DNA of 64,000 nt from contig URXG01000002.1 in the NCBI GenBank assembly GCA_900551715.1, positions 32,384-96,383 of the forward strand. Direction: 5' to 3'. This DNA is from an uncultured Blautia sp. (GTDB lineage Bacteria; Bacillota; Clostridia; Lachnospirales; Lachnospiraceae). The notes under the pieces are model-generated. The model made no database searches and had not been told where the DNA came from. It worked only from the letters and a program-made list of their open reading frames with translations. Below are positions 1 to 8,770 of the stretch, in pieces; positions within the stretch are counted from its first letter, which is position 1, and every line of letters begins with the position of its first letter. Position numbers and translations under genes: made by a program.

Positions 1-341
1 AGATAAATTCCTGCAAAAATCACTGCAGCACCAATCAGCATATTAACGGTGATCTTTTCACCAAAAATAAGTGCTCCCCAGATGATTCCCCAGATCAATG
101 TGACAGGCTTATTGGCATAAGCCACTGTCAGAGGCATCCTTTTCAGGATCTGTTGCCAGATGATCGCATATGCAAACATGATCACGAACACCAGCCCAAA
201 CCAGAATATAAAGAAAAAGGAAAAAATATGATCGGTATATCTGGATGCCATCTTGGAACAGACTCCACTCAGCGAACTGAACAGGAGACTGATATGCAGC
301 ATCAGAAAAATACTTTTCTTTGAAGTAAGGCAATTTCTCAT
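1..341 (-). CDS. Small DMT/EamA-type membrane transporter, cut by window edge
   Basis: The reading frame begins at an ATG at 341 (protein start MRNCLTSKKSIFLMLH) and stays open to base 1, so the C-terminus is outside the window. About 113 residues are visible, with three to four hydrophobic segments and the motif AYANKPVTLIWGIIWG followed by FGEKITVNMLIGAAVIFAG. This pattern of a helix, a conserved Ala/Pro turn, then FGE and a final glycine-rich helix is typical of EmrE/EamA-like drug/metabolite transporters. It lies 15 bp downstream of the ATP-grasp gene on the same strand, so it is probably the last or a late gene of that operon and may export its product. The substrate cannot be told from the sequence. 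Confidence 0.75.
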   Translation of the reverse strand, partial: MRNCLTSKKSIFLMLHISLLFSSLSGVCSKMASRYTDHIFSFFFIFWFGLVFVIMFAYAIIWQQILKRMPLTVAYANKPVTLIWGIIWGALIFGEKITVNMLIGAAVIFAGIY

Positions 342-356
342 GTTATTCTCTCACAA

Positions 357-1544
357 TCATTCAGTAAATTCAATGTTTATTTTCGACAAAATATCCTGAA
401 GCCTGGCTTCACATCCATGCAGACTGTCTCCTGTAAGAATGATCTGCCCGATACGGTCCCGTCCGTTTGTGTAACGGTGTACCTGGTCTCCCGGTTCTAT
501 ATTAAAAGAAAGATCTATGATATCTTCTGCTTCCGTATTATCATTGTGGATTGCTTTTACTGTGCCGTCTCTATCCGAAGTAAGGATTTTGGAAAGATTG
601 GCCCTGTGTGGTGCATCTTTCCGGAACATGAATCTCACATCCATTCCCATTGCCAGTCTCACAATGGCTTCGTAGTAATTGATTCCATAATACAAACCTA
701 CCATTTCCGGCAGACAGGTAGCGCCTGCCCTTCCGGTGATCTCAATTACATAAATCCTGTCATCTTTGCAGATCAGATCACAGTTTACAGGACAGTTGTC
801 CAGCCCCACTGCCTCAATAGCCAGTTTTACCTGATGGCAGATCTCCAGCTCCAGCTCCGGTTTTCTGTATGGAACAGAGTGTCCTACAGGTGTGGGTACA
901 TGACTCTGAAAAGCAGCGATATTATTAGGCAGGCAGTACACCAGCTCTCCATCTTTTATCATAGCCTCACAACCAAGAATCTGTCCTTCTATGAACTCTT
1001 CTGCCAGACAGTAATCCTGCCCTGTAGCTTCCATGGTCTTTCCATAATAAAAGACTGCTTCTTCTCTGGTATTGCACCGGAAGATTCCTCTGCTTCCCAT
1101 CAAGTCTACTGCTTTTACAACTACTGGAAAATCAAGCTGATCCAGTGCTTTCTGAAGGTCTTCTTCTGAATGGATACAGATATGACGGGCACAGCTGACT
1201 CCGCCTTTCATAAAGGCTTCTTTCATTTTATATTTGTTGCTGCTGATATCTGCTGCTCTGGCTCCGGGACCGGTAAGTCCCAATTTCTCACAGGTATATC
1301 CAAGAGCCCGGACACCTGTATCCAGACAACAGGTGGCAATACCATCTGCTTTCAGTTCTTTTGCAGCCTTGCATACTGCCTGTGGATCAGAAATATCTGT
1401 ACAGGAGCTTTCATCTGCCACCTGAAATCCCGGCCAGTCCCCGGGAGTACTGACTGCAACTGTGGAGATCCCCAGCTTTTTTGCAGCCTCATAAAGGGGC
1501 AGCTGTGAATAGCTTGCCCCCAGAATCATTAATTTTTTGTTCAT
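357..1544 (-). CDS. ATP-grasp domain protein (carboxylate-amine ligase type)
   Basis: This 395-residue protein has an N-terminal Rossmann-like pre-ATP-grasp fold (LMILGASYSQLPLYEAA at the start), an ATP-grasp core from about residue 105 to 300 starting NKYKMKEAF, with the nucleotide-binding stretch FPVVVKAVDLMGSRG, and the metal/phosphate motif EITGRAGATCLPEM. A C-terminal cap domain fills residues 310-395. ATP-grasp enzymes of this shape couple a carboxylate to an amine through an acyl phosphate. It is too short for carbamoyl-phosphate synthase and lacks PurK/PurD neighbours. It starts 2 bp after the fusion gene upstream, so the two are surely co-transcribed. Substrates are unknown; a dipeptide-like or amino-acid amide product is an inference. 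Confidence 0.85.
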   Translation of the reverse strand: MNKKLMILGASYSQLPLYEAAKKLGISTVAVSTPGDWPGFQVADESSCTDISDPQAVCKAAKELKADGIATCCLDTGVRALGYTCEKLGLTGPGARAADISSNKYKMKEAFMKGGVSCARHICIHSEEDLQKALDQLDFPVVVKAVDLMGSRGIFRCNTREEAVFYYGKTMEATGQDYCLAEEFIEGQILGCEAMIKDGELVYCLPNNIAAFQSHVPTPVGHSVPYRKPELELEICHQVKLAIEAVGLDNCPVNCDLICKDDRIYVIEITGRAGATCLPEMVGLYYGINYYEAIVRLAMGMDVRFMFRKDAPHRANLSKILTSDRDGTVKAIHNDNTEAEDIIDLSFNIEPGDQVHRYTNGRDRIGQIILTGDSLHGCEARLQDILSKINIEFTE

Positions 1545-1546
1545 GA

Positions 1547-3670
1547 TCAGTGTTTATCCTCTTGTTCAAGAAAGTCAAAAAACAGTGGTGTCCCTCCAGT
1601 ATGTACAAAAAGGATCCTTTTGTTTTTTATTTTATGTTGTTCCAGATACTTAACCATACCATAAAATGCCTTTCCTGTATAGGTCATATCCAGAGGAATT
1701 CCTTCTTTACCATAGATCTCCCGGATCAGATCTGCCACAGCAGGTGACCATGCACCATATCCACCTTCCATATATGCGTCTGTAAAGAGGATATGTTCTT
1801 CATAATTTTCCGGCAGTGTACGTCCATATTTCTCTGCATATTCCTGTAGATTTCCGGCGATCACCTGATGGCCCCGGGATGCATTTCTTGATACGGAGAT
1901 TCCAACAATCTGACGGTTATCTTTTTTTCTGAGACTTCCTGCCAGAAACCCGGACTGGGTAGCGTTGGTGCTGGATGCCAGAAAAATATAGTCAAAATGT
2001 GTCTCATGTGCTTCTTCCCACTGACAGATCTCATCATAAACTCTGTCATAGGCAGTCATCGGCACCCATTCTCTTCCCTGCCCTCTGGAATTACCATAAA
2101 TATAGTAGGGACGGAAACCTTTTTCCCGAAGTTCTGCCATTGCCTGTTCCACTGCTGCTGCAATCCCTGCCTTACCGCAGGGAATCTCTGTCACTCCCAT
2201 CTGACGGATAATACGGCTGTTGGCACTTTCCCTTTCATCCTTTATATCTTCCTGATTGTGGACCATATAGCAGGGAATCTGCAGTTCATGACAGAGCGTG
2301 GCAAGAATCCGGCAAAGATTGGAGTGGTAATTGCCATAAATGATCATACTGTCGCAGTTTTCTTTCTGCATATCTTTAATAAATTCTCCGGCAAAACGGA
2401 CTTTGTTTCCACCAAAAGCAAAAGGAAGAAGATCCTCTCTCTTCATAAAGAACTGATTTTCATTATCTGCAGTTCCTGTATATCTCAGTTTCTGGAGAGG
2501 AGTATTGAATTCTTCCAGAGGATTTTCCCATGGTCCATGGTGCAGAAGATTCTGCATTTCCTCCTGTGTATCTGCCTGAAGGATAAAAAATCCCGGTCTG
2601 CTTCCACTGTCCACAATATGGGCAGTTCTCACATCCCCCTCTATAACTACTTTTTTCAGATGAGAAGGATGGTTTTCTCTGATATATTTCAGAAGACGGA
2701 GATCATTTTCATTCATAAGAAAACGAATTGCTGAAACTTTGCCCAGGTTATCCACAAAGGAAGGAGCCTTTCCTGCTGCTGTATCTACCACCATTCCCAC
2801 AAAATCCTGTCCTGTAGAAAGTGGCACAAGATCTGAACCAATACAGTCTCCTCCCATACGGGAACCGATCTCAATGATCCGGATCTCTTCTCCGTCAATG
2901 CGAAGTTCACTGTGTCCTGCCCCATATCTTACTTCCAGGGCATCCAGTGCCCGAAATACTACCTCCTGGACTTTCCGGGTCATCTCTTCTGACAATGGTG
3001 CCGGCTGGAGATGTCCCGTCTCTATATAATGAGGACTTCCGGTTGTGAATTTCTTTGTAATCGCAAGACAGATGTGTTTCCCTTCATAGCTGATGGTCTC
3101 TACGCTGTATTCTTCACCTGTCAGATATTCTTCCACAATAGCTTTGTTCTCAAAAGACTGCTCCACCGCCAGATGGATAGCATCTGCTAACTGACCTTGT
3201 TCAGTTACTTTGGTAATAGCCCTGCTGCCGGAACGATCTGTAGGCTTCACGATCACAGGAAAACGATCCGGATGTATCTCCTCTTCCCCTGTTGCCAGTT
3301 GAAAATATGGTACCGGTATCCCTGCATCCTGAAATGTCTTTCGCATGGCATATTTGTTGGTGGAATGATAAATACAGCTGCTGCTGTTGCCTGGAAGGCC
3401 CAGTTTTTCTGCCAGATACTGTACTGTAATGTTGGCAAGGTCTGAACCGATGGTAGCTACTGCATCTGGCTGGATCTTCTGACAGATTTTCAGAATCTCC
3501 TCTTTTTCCACAATACTGATCTCGTAAAAATAATCTGCGTCCTCTGCACCTGTAGCTCCCTCTCTCCATGCAAATACATGAGTCTCATATCCCATTTCCC
3601 TGGCTTTCAGAATCAGAGGTTTCTGGAAATCATTTGCTCCAATGATCACAATTTTTTTCATTTTTCTCAT
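1547..3670 (-). CDS. ATP-grasp ligase fused to ACC-deaminase/D-cysteine-desulfhydrase-like PLP enzyme
   Basis: The 707-residue product joins two enzymes. Residues 1-385 are an ATP-grasp ligase: a Rossmann start (KKIVIIGANDFQKPL), NKYAMRKTF at about 105, the ATP-binding stretch FPVIVKPTDRSGSR at 137-150 and the metal motif IIEIGSRMGGDCIGSD at 265-280, which resembles carnosine-synthase/BacD-type ligases. Residues 388-707 match the fold-type II PLP family of ACC deaminase and D-cysteine desulfhydrase: REDLLPFAFGGNKVR with the likely PLP lysine at Lys423, SSTNATQSG at 566-574 as the phosphate-binding loop, and HTGGTPLFF at 690-698. AGGG lies 6 nt before the first ATG; a second ATG three codons later is possible. 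The fusion suggests that the PLP domain makes or removes an amino acid handled by the ligase domain. The reaction is unknown. Confidence 0.85.
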   Translation of the reverse strand: MRKMKKIVIIGANDFQKPLILKAREMGYETHVFAWREGATGAEDADYFYEISIVEKEEILKICQKIQPDAVATIGSDLANITVQYLAEKLGLPGNSSSCIYHSTNKYAMRKTFQDAGIPVPYFQLATGEEEIHPDRFPVIVKPTDRSGSRAITKVTEQGQLADAIHLAVEQSFENKAIVEEYLTGEEYSVETISYEGKHICLAITKKFTTGSPHYIETGHLQPAPLSEEMTRKVQEVVFRALDALEVRYGAGHSELRIDGEEIRIIEIGSRMGGDCIGSDLVPLSTGQDFVGMVVDTAAGKAPSFVDNLGKVSAIRFLMNENDLRLLKYIRENHPSHLKKVVIEGDVRTAHIVDSGSRPGFFILQADTQEEMQNLLHHGPWENPLEEFNTPLQKLRYTGTADNENQFFMKREDLLPFAFGGNKVRFAGEFIKDMQKENCDSMIIYGNYHSNLCRILATLCHELQIPCYMVHNQEDIKDERESANSRIIRQMGVTEIPCGKAGIAAAVEQAMAELREKGFRPYYIYGNSRGQGREWVPMTAYDRVYDEICQWEEAHETHFDYIFLASSTNATQSGFLAGSLRKKDNRQIVGISVSRNASRGHQVIAGNLQEYAEKYGRTLPENYEEHILFTDAYMEGGYGAWSPAVADLIREIYGKEGIPLDMTYTGKAFYGMVKYLEQHKIKNKRILFVHTGGTPLFFDFLEQEDKH

Positions 3671-3690
3671 CTCTTTCCCTGTTGATATTC

Positions 3691-3718
3691 AAAAAGGCAC
3701 TCCCTGATGAGAGTGCCT
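3691..3718 (-). terminator. Intrinsic terminator between L,D-transpeptidase gene and ATP-grasp operon
   Basis: Arms AGGCACTC (3695-3702) and GAGTGCCT (3711-3718) form an 8-bp stem followed on the minus strand by a run of five T. It lies just after the L,D-transpeptidase stop codon and only 20 nt before the ATG of the fusion gene, so the downstream operon needs a promoter inside or before the hairpin, or read-through. Confidence 0.8.
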
Positions 3719-3726
3719 ATTGGTTA

Positions 3727-6261
3727 TTAATACCTGGACATTAATGGGTCTGTCGGGTCGAATGTCTTGCTTCCTCTTAATGGTGTAAGTGGATTCTTAC
3801 CAAGAGGACCTTTTCTTGCATTGTCATACTGATAGGTTCCTTTGATAATCTTGATTCTGGAACCATTGCAGTTATCCCATACCCATTTTGCATCTGCTAC
3901 ACAGCAGCGGATACATCCATGAGATGCAGGGCTTCCCAGCTTCAGATATTCACCAGCCGGAAGATTATTGGTATTTGCCTGACCGCAGGCTACAGAATGA
4001 ACAAAAATACCGCCTACTACATGAGAACCATACTGACCCCAGGATGGTCCCATCAGTTCCTGCCAGCGTCCTGCTCTTGTAATTGTAAATGTACCTTCCG
4101 GAGTAGGTGTAGCAGGCATACCTACAGAAACACGAATTGATTTAATCGGGATCTGCATGGAGCTGTCTGTATAAACAGTCATAACACCATTTACTTTATC
4201 TACTACCAGATAATAAGATTTCTGTTTGTACTCACTGGTTCTGTCATTTACTCTGTATCCTTTGGAATTAAATTTATAATATTTGCCACCAATTTTAAGG
4301 ACTTTATTCTTTGCATAGTTACCTGTAGCAGGATCGATATAACGTACCTTATTGTTATTGCTGTCTATAGTAACCCAGCCAACTACAAATCTGCCCCGGG
4401 AATCCAGATAACCTTTGGTAGTTCCTCTGGTAGCACTGGTGTTGGTCTGTGCAATGCAGTTCTTGAAATAGAACCAGTATCTCTTCTTGTCTACAGTCAG
4501 TCTCTTCCATCCTTTGATTGCAAGAGTACCATCACTGTATGCATAATAGTAATTGTTTTTGTATTTGATCCAGGTGTTTACATATTTGTCACCCTTGTAA
4601 GCACTTGTACTGCTTCTCTGGAAGAAATAGTACTTGGAGTCTACTTTGGTAACACCACTTGCCAGACGTCCGTCTGACAGGAAGTATTTCTTGCCAACCC
4701 ACTGATTCTGTACGTTATTTCCCTTCTTGGAGAAGTAGAACCATCCAACAAACTTTTTATTAACAGTAACTTTCTGGTAACCTTTCTTTTCCTGTACACG
4801 ACCAGCGGTCTTGCCAAAGTAGTAGTAGCGATTTCCTGCTGGTTTGATCTTTACCCAGCAGTTTTTGTAGTTGGCACGTTTACCGTTGGAATGGAAGAAA
4901 TAACGATATCCGTCTTTCTTAACCAGTGCATTTCTGTAAACAATACCCCTGGAGTTGGAAAGATAAACACCACCGTCAGCACCCTTCATCATGGTGTTTT
5001 TGACAATGTATCCCTTGGAGCTGAGGAGATACAGATTGTTGCTGTTGCTTAAAAGCTTGTATGCACCGGCTCCCATTTTCTTATAGGTACCATTAACCTG
5101 GAAGTAACGCCACTTTTTGTTTCCGTTGATAGTTTTGCTTACCCACTGGTTACTTGCCATAAGACCAGGATATGTACGTCCTGCTGACTCATCCTTAGGA
5201 AGGAATGTATAAAGTTTGTTATTGATGGTCTTATCACCTACAACCGGTTTACCGTCAGCATTAAGACAATAATACTTACCTTTGCCGATCTCATAGAGCT
5301 TTCCGGTCTGGAAAGAAGCCTCTTTTCCGTCCTTTCCGAAAATATGGAAAGCATCGGTGATCCAGATCCAGATATGCTTCTGTGCCTGACCAAGGTTGGA
5401 GTTGTATGGTGTCTTCATACTGGGATCTTTGCTGCCTGTGATCTTGGCTTCACTGACAGTTCTGAAATAATAATGAGCACCGTCTACATCCTTGTACCCT
5501 GTTGCCAGATATCCCTTCTCATCAAAGTAATAAGTACCGGAAGCAAGAACCTCACCTGTAGCAGGATCAATGGTATCTACATTAACAAGTTCATCTGTAT
5601 AATAGGTGACTGTACCGGCATCTTCTGTATCGCCTGTATTATCCTCTGCTTCAGAAGTACCTGCTGTCTGTGTATCTTCTTCTGTACTCTGTACAGAAAC
5701 ATCAGAACCTGTTTCCTCTGTTGTTTCTTCTGTTGTCTCTTCTGCATCTGTATCAGTTGCAGTATCACCTGTAACTGCATTGTCTTCTGTTGTTTCAGCT
5801 AACTGTGTCTTGGTTGATGGCTTCAGAAGTTTCCATTTACCATCTTCGTTTTTCCATTTTGTGTAATAAAGAACAGACTTTTCGGAAGTTACAGACTCTC
5901 CTGCACCTAATTCATTCAGTTCTTCCTCTACAGCCTGATCTCCTGCTGCTGCATCTGCTGTCTGATCCTCACCTGCACTGAAATCAATATCTACAGAACT
6001 GTTATCTTCACCGTCCTGAGTATCGTTCACTGGATCCTGCGGATCTTCTGTACCATCTTCGGTATCAAGATCTACGGATGCATCATCTGCTGATGTTTCT
6101 TCTGTGGAATCGTCTGTAGAGACTTCACTGTCCTCTGGCTGTACATCTATTGTCTCAGCTGCAACAGTCTCATCAGCAAAATCAGCTGCGCCAACTGTAC
6201 CCACACCTGTTGTCATGACCATAGCCATGCTTAACAGAACCGCCACAATTCGTTTTTTCAC
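3727..6261 (-). CDS. Secreted L,D-transpeptidase with acidic linker and cell-wall-binding repeats
   Basis: This is an 844-residue exported protein. A Sec signal peptide (about 1-25, cleavage after GAA) is followed by a Thr/Glu/Asp-rich linker to about residue 235, including several EETT repeats. Then come about 450 residues of aromatic- and glycine-rich repeats (YYF, GYR, WVK motifs) like choline/glucan-binding wall repeats. The C-terminus is a YkuD L,D-transpeptidase domain with the active-site motif SHGCIRCC; the catalytic cysteine is Cys783. Such enzymes make 3-3 peptidoglycan cross-links or attach wall proteins. The second pair of cysteines right after the catalytic one is less common. 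It is downstream of cdaA-cdaR-ptsH and ends at a terminator. The repeats probably hold it on wall polymers. Confidence 0.9.
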   Translation of the reverse strand: MKKRIVAVLLSMAMVMTTGVGTVGAADFADETVAAETIDVQPEDSEVSTDDSTEETSADDASVDLDTEDGTEDPQDPVNDTQDGEDNSSVDIDFSAGEDQTADAAAGDQAVEEELNELGAGESVTSEKSVLYYTKWKNEDGKWKLLKPSTKTQLAETTEDNAVTGDTATDTDAEETTEETTEETGSDVSVQSTEEDTQTAGTSEAEDNTGDTEDAGTVTYYTDELVNVDTIDPATGEVLASGTYYFDEKGYLATGYKDVDGAHYYFRTVSEAKITGSKDPSMKTPYNSNLGQAQKHIWIWITDAFHIFGKDGKEASFQTGKLYEIGKGKYYCLNADGKPVVGDKTINNKLYTFLPKDESAGRTYPGLMASNQWVSKTINGNKKWRYFQVNGTYKKMGAGAYKLLSNSNNLYLLSSKGYIVKNTMMKGADGGVYLSNSRGIVYRNALVKKDGYRYFFHSNGKRANYKNCWVKIKPAGNRYYYFGKTAGRVQEKKGYQKVTVNKKFVGWFYFSKKGNNVQNQWVGKKYFLSDGRLASGVTKVDSKYYFFQRSSTSAYKGDKYVNTWIKYKNNYYYAYSDGTLAIKGWKRLTVDKKRYWFYFKNCIAQTNTSATRGTTKGYLDSRGRFVVGWVTIDSNNNKVRYIDPATGNYAKNKVLKIGGKYYKFNSKGYRVNDRTSEYKQKSYYLVVDKVNGVMTVYTDSSMQIPIKSIRVSVGMPATPTPEGTFTITRAGRWQELMGPSWGQYGSHVVGGIFVHSVACGQANTNNLPAGEYLKLGSPASHGCIRCCVADAKWVWDNCNGSRIKIIKGTYQYDNARKGPLGKNPLTPLRGSKTFDPTDPLMSRY

Positions 6262-6293
6262 TGCTTCTCCTCCTTAATTGATCCTCTTTTCAT

Positions 6294-6557
6294 TTATTCA
6301 CCAAGGCCGCCACGAATGGCATCTGCCAAAGCTTTCATTGCTTCCTGCTCATCTGTGCCATCACAGATAAGTTCTATTTCATCCCCGCATTTTACGCAGG
6401 CACCCAGTACACTCAGTACACTCTTGGCGTTGGCTTCATCTCCGTCAAAAGCAAAGACTATTCTGGAACTGTATTTCATTGCCTCATTACACAGGACTCC
6501 TGCTGGTCTCAGATGAAGTCCTGATGGATTATTTACTGTTATCTTCTGGCTGATCAT
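6294..6557 (-). CDS. ptsH: HPr phosphocarrier protein
   Basis: The 87-residue protein aligns end to end with HPr. GLHLRPAG carries the phospho-acceptor His15, and NAKSVLSVLG carries the regulatory Ser46 that HPr kinase modifies in Firmicutes; the C-terminus ends in GLGE as in Bacillus HPr. With both sites present it could serve sugar PTS transport as well as catabolite control, unlike Crh, which lacks His15. It sits 14 bp after cdaR and 32 bp before the transpeptidase gene, so it is likely co-transcribed with the c-di-AMP genes rather than with enzyme I. Whether this is the main HPr of the cell cannot be told from here. Confidence 0.92.
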   Translation of the reverse strand: MISQKITVNNPSGLHLRPAGVLCNEAMKYSSRIVFAFDGDEANAKSVLSVLGACVKCGDEIELICDGTDEQEAMKALADAIRGGLGE

Positions 6558-6571
6558 CTCTTTATCTCCTG

Positions 6572-7852
6572 TTAATTACTTGCCGCCGGTGTTGAGATCG
6601 GTGAAATCTCCACTCCGGTGGTAACTTCATCTACCAGTTCATATCCCTCCGGTATTTCGATCTTTACAGGAACCTCAAAGCTGCCCTCTGTCTTGTTCTT
6701 CAGGTCAATGGAGGCTTTGATGTCACTTTCTTTCAGGTCACTGAGATCTTCCTCAGTTTTCTTGATCCTGATCTCGATCTTGGCTGTGTCAAAGGCTACC
6801 TGCATACTCTCCGGAGCATTCTCTACTTTGATATTCTTGGTAGGTACTTCGCACACGCTGCTGCCCTGGGGCAGTATATTCACCCGGACAAATACGTCCT
6901 CACTGGAATCACTGGTAAGTTTCAGACCCTGGGAAAGATAATCTGAAATATTGATCTTGACTTCATAATCGCTGTCTTTGCCGGAAACATCGGTTGCAGA
7001 TGAAGGAATCGTAATGGTATTATTCTGCTCTTCCAGAGCACTCAGTGCCTCATCGCTTCCGGCCACACTGATCACATTCGGTGTGGTGCTGATGCTTTCC
7101 ACTTCATATCCGTCAGCGGGTGTACCCTCATATTCAGCTTTGATCCTAACTTCCGGTCTGACTTTCCAGAGTCTTGCAGTAACTGATACTTTTGAAATGT
7201 TCAGATAAGCCATATCTGTATCTGTGAATTCTTCCCCGTTTTTGTCAATGATCTTCACATCTGTTTCTTCTGTTACATCTTCAGAAGCACCATCCACATC
7301 TACAGAGGCATTCACTTTATCTATTTTATTGATCAGAGATGTTGGTCCTGTAATCTTGAGTTTCTCAGGATTGGATGTCAGGGTTCCAACTTCATATCCC
7401 TTATCCGGCTTGGTATTGTTAGTTGTTACATTTACAACAAATTCCTGGGTATCCTTATCTTCAATATGGATGCTCAGGTTCTGGGGCGTTACCTCAATAT
7501 TGTCCGGAAGAACCTTGTCACAGGAAACTGTAATAGGAACCATCACCGGATCTGTATTCAGACTTACCGCCTGCTGAAGATCTGCCACTGCCTTTATATC
7601 TGATGCAGTGATGCGATCCAGAGTTTTACGATTGGTTTTGATGGTAACACGAATGGATTCCTGTTTGTCATCCTGCATACACATTTTGCCATCAGCATCA
7701 AGATATGCTTCATTCAGTAACTGCACATCTCCGATCACAAAAGATTTTGTTCCTATGGGATTATCTGCATTTACTACCAGAAGCCATATCAGAATTGCGA
7801 TGGCAACTGACAGGATCTTCAAAGACAGGTTATTGGCGATCTTTTTGTTCAT
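6572..7852 (-). CDS. cdaR: YbbR-domain protein, regulator of CdaA
   Basis: The 426-residue protein has one N-terminal membrane helix (about residues 10-27, LKILSVAIAILIWLLV) and then an extracytoplasmic part of repeated YbbR modules of about 80-90 residues each. CdaR proteins bind the membrane-bound diadenylate cyclase CdaA and adjust c-di-AMP synthesis in response to the cell envelope. The gene overlaps the end of cdaA by 23 bp, which fits tight coupling of the partners. Four YbbR-like repeats seem to be present, judged from recurring PDNIEVTP, KLKITGP and VISVAG segments. Confidence 0.9.
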   Translation of the reverse strand: MNKKIANNLSLKILSVAIAILIWLLVVNADNPIGTKSFVIGDVQLLNEAYLDADGKMCMQDDKQESIRVTIKTNRKTLDRITASDIKAVADLQQAVSLNTDPVMVPITVSCDKVLPDNIEVTPQNLSIHIEDKDTQEFVVNVTTNNTKPDKGYEVGTLTSNPEKLKITGPTSLINKIDKVNASVDVDGASEDVTEETDVKIIDKNGEEFTDTDMAYLNISKVSVTARLWKVRPEVRIKAEYEGTPADGYEVESISTTPNVISVAGSDEALSALEEQNNTITIPSSATDVSGKDSDYEVKINISDYLSQGLKLTSDSSEDVFVRVNILPQGSSVCEVPTKNIKVENAPESMQVAFDTAKIEIRIKKTEEDLSDLKESDIKASIDLKNKTEGSFEVPVKIEIPEGYELVDEVTTGVEISPISTPAASN

Positions 7853-8717
7853 GTCTGATTCTCCCCTTTAACAGCTGTCTCAGCTTACTATTATCTATAA
7901 TCTTTTTGTTCTGTGAACGTTCCAGAATCTCTCTTAATCCAGAACTTGAAATATCACGTATTAGTTTGCCGTCCTGAGCTACAGAAACCTGTCCTGTCTC
8001 CTCGGATACAATAATCGTAACAGAATCGGTAACCTCACTGATTCCAACTCCTGCTCTGTGTCTGGTACCAAGCTGTTTGCTCAGTTCCATATTATCGGAC
8101 AGAGGAAGATAACAGGTGGCGGCTATGATTCTGTTGCCACGCACGATCACTGCTCCGTCATGGAGAGGAGTATTATGTTCAAAAATATTAATCAGAAGCT
8201 GGCTGCTTAAGATTCCGTCCACATTGATACCTGTACGGATATACTCATCCAGCCTGATTTCCTGTTCAATAACGATCAGGGCACCGGTCTTAACCTCTCC
8301 CATATCATAACAGGCTTTGATCAGTTCATTAACTGTCTTGTCTGTAAAACGCTCTTTTATTTCTTTGCCGGCATCAAAAGGAATGATCGCTGCCATAATT
8401 TTTTTCTGACCAAGCTGCTCCACTACTTTACGGAGCTCCGGCTGGAAAATAACTACAAGTGCAGTGATCAGGGCACCCGCCAGATTGGACGCGATCCACA
8501 GGATGGTATTCATCTTGAACACATATGCGATCACCAGAAATCCACAGATGATAAGAATGCCCTTGAGCAGCGTATAGGCGCGGGTAAACTTGATCCATAT
8601 CATAAACTGATAAATAAAGAAGGATATCAGTATGATCTCGATCACATCAATGATATTCACAGATGGCAGATTGATATCTGATAGATATCTGCTTAATACA
8701 CCCGCAATATTCTGCAT
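7830..8717 (-). CDS. cdaA: Membrane diadenylate cyclase (c-di-AMP synthase)
   Basis: The 295-residue protein has three N-terminal membrane helices (roughly 25-42, 50-67, 74-92) and a cytoplasmic DAC domain. The two signature motifs are visible: DGA at 187-189 (LHDGAVIV) and RHR at 219-221 (GTRHRAGVG). It condenses two ATP to c-di-AMP, the messenger that controls potassium and osmolyte uptake and wall balance in Firmicutes. The order cdaA-cdaR is the standard one, but glmM, often third, is absent here and is replaced by ptsH. The two genes before it encode unknown membrane proteins 54 bp upstream. Confidence 0.95.
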   Translation of the reverse strand: MQNIAGVLSRYLSDINLPSVNIIDVIEIILISFFIYQFMIWIKFTRAYTLLKGILIICGFLVIAYVFKMNTILWIASNLAGALITALVVIFQPELRKVVEQLGQKKIMAAIIPFDAGKEIKERFTDKTVNELIKACYDMGEVKTGALIVIEQEIRLDEYIRTGINVDGILSSQLLINIFEHNTPLHDGAVIVRGNRIIAATCYLPLSDNMELSKQLGTRHRAGVGISEVTDSVTIIVSEETGQVSVAQDGKLIRDISSSGLREILERSQNKKIIDNSKLRQLLKGRIRHEQKDRQ

Positions 8718-8770
8718 AAGTTCTCCTTTCTGTCTGTAAATACATGTCTGCAGGTTGCCTCCGAAAGCTC

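Noticed and set aside
357..1544. Carbamoyl-phosphate synthase or PurK
   Set aside because: The protein is much shorter than CarB, lacks PurE/PurK context, and is coupled to an ATP-grasp/PLP fusion.
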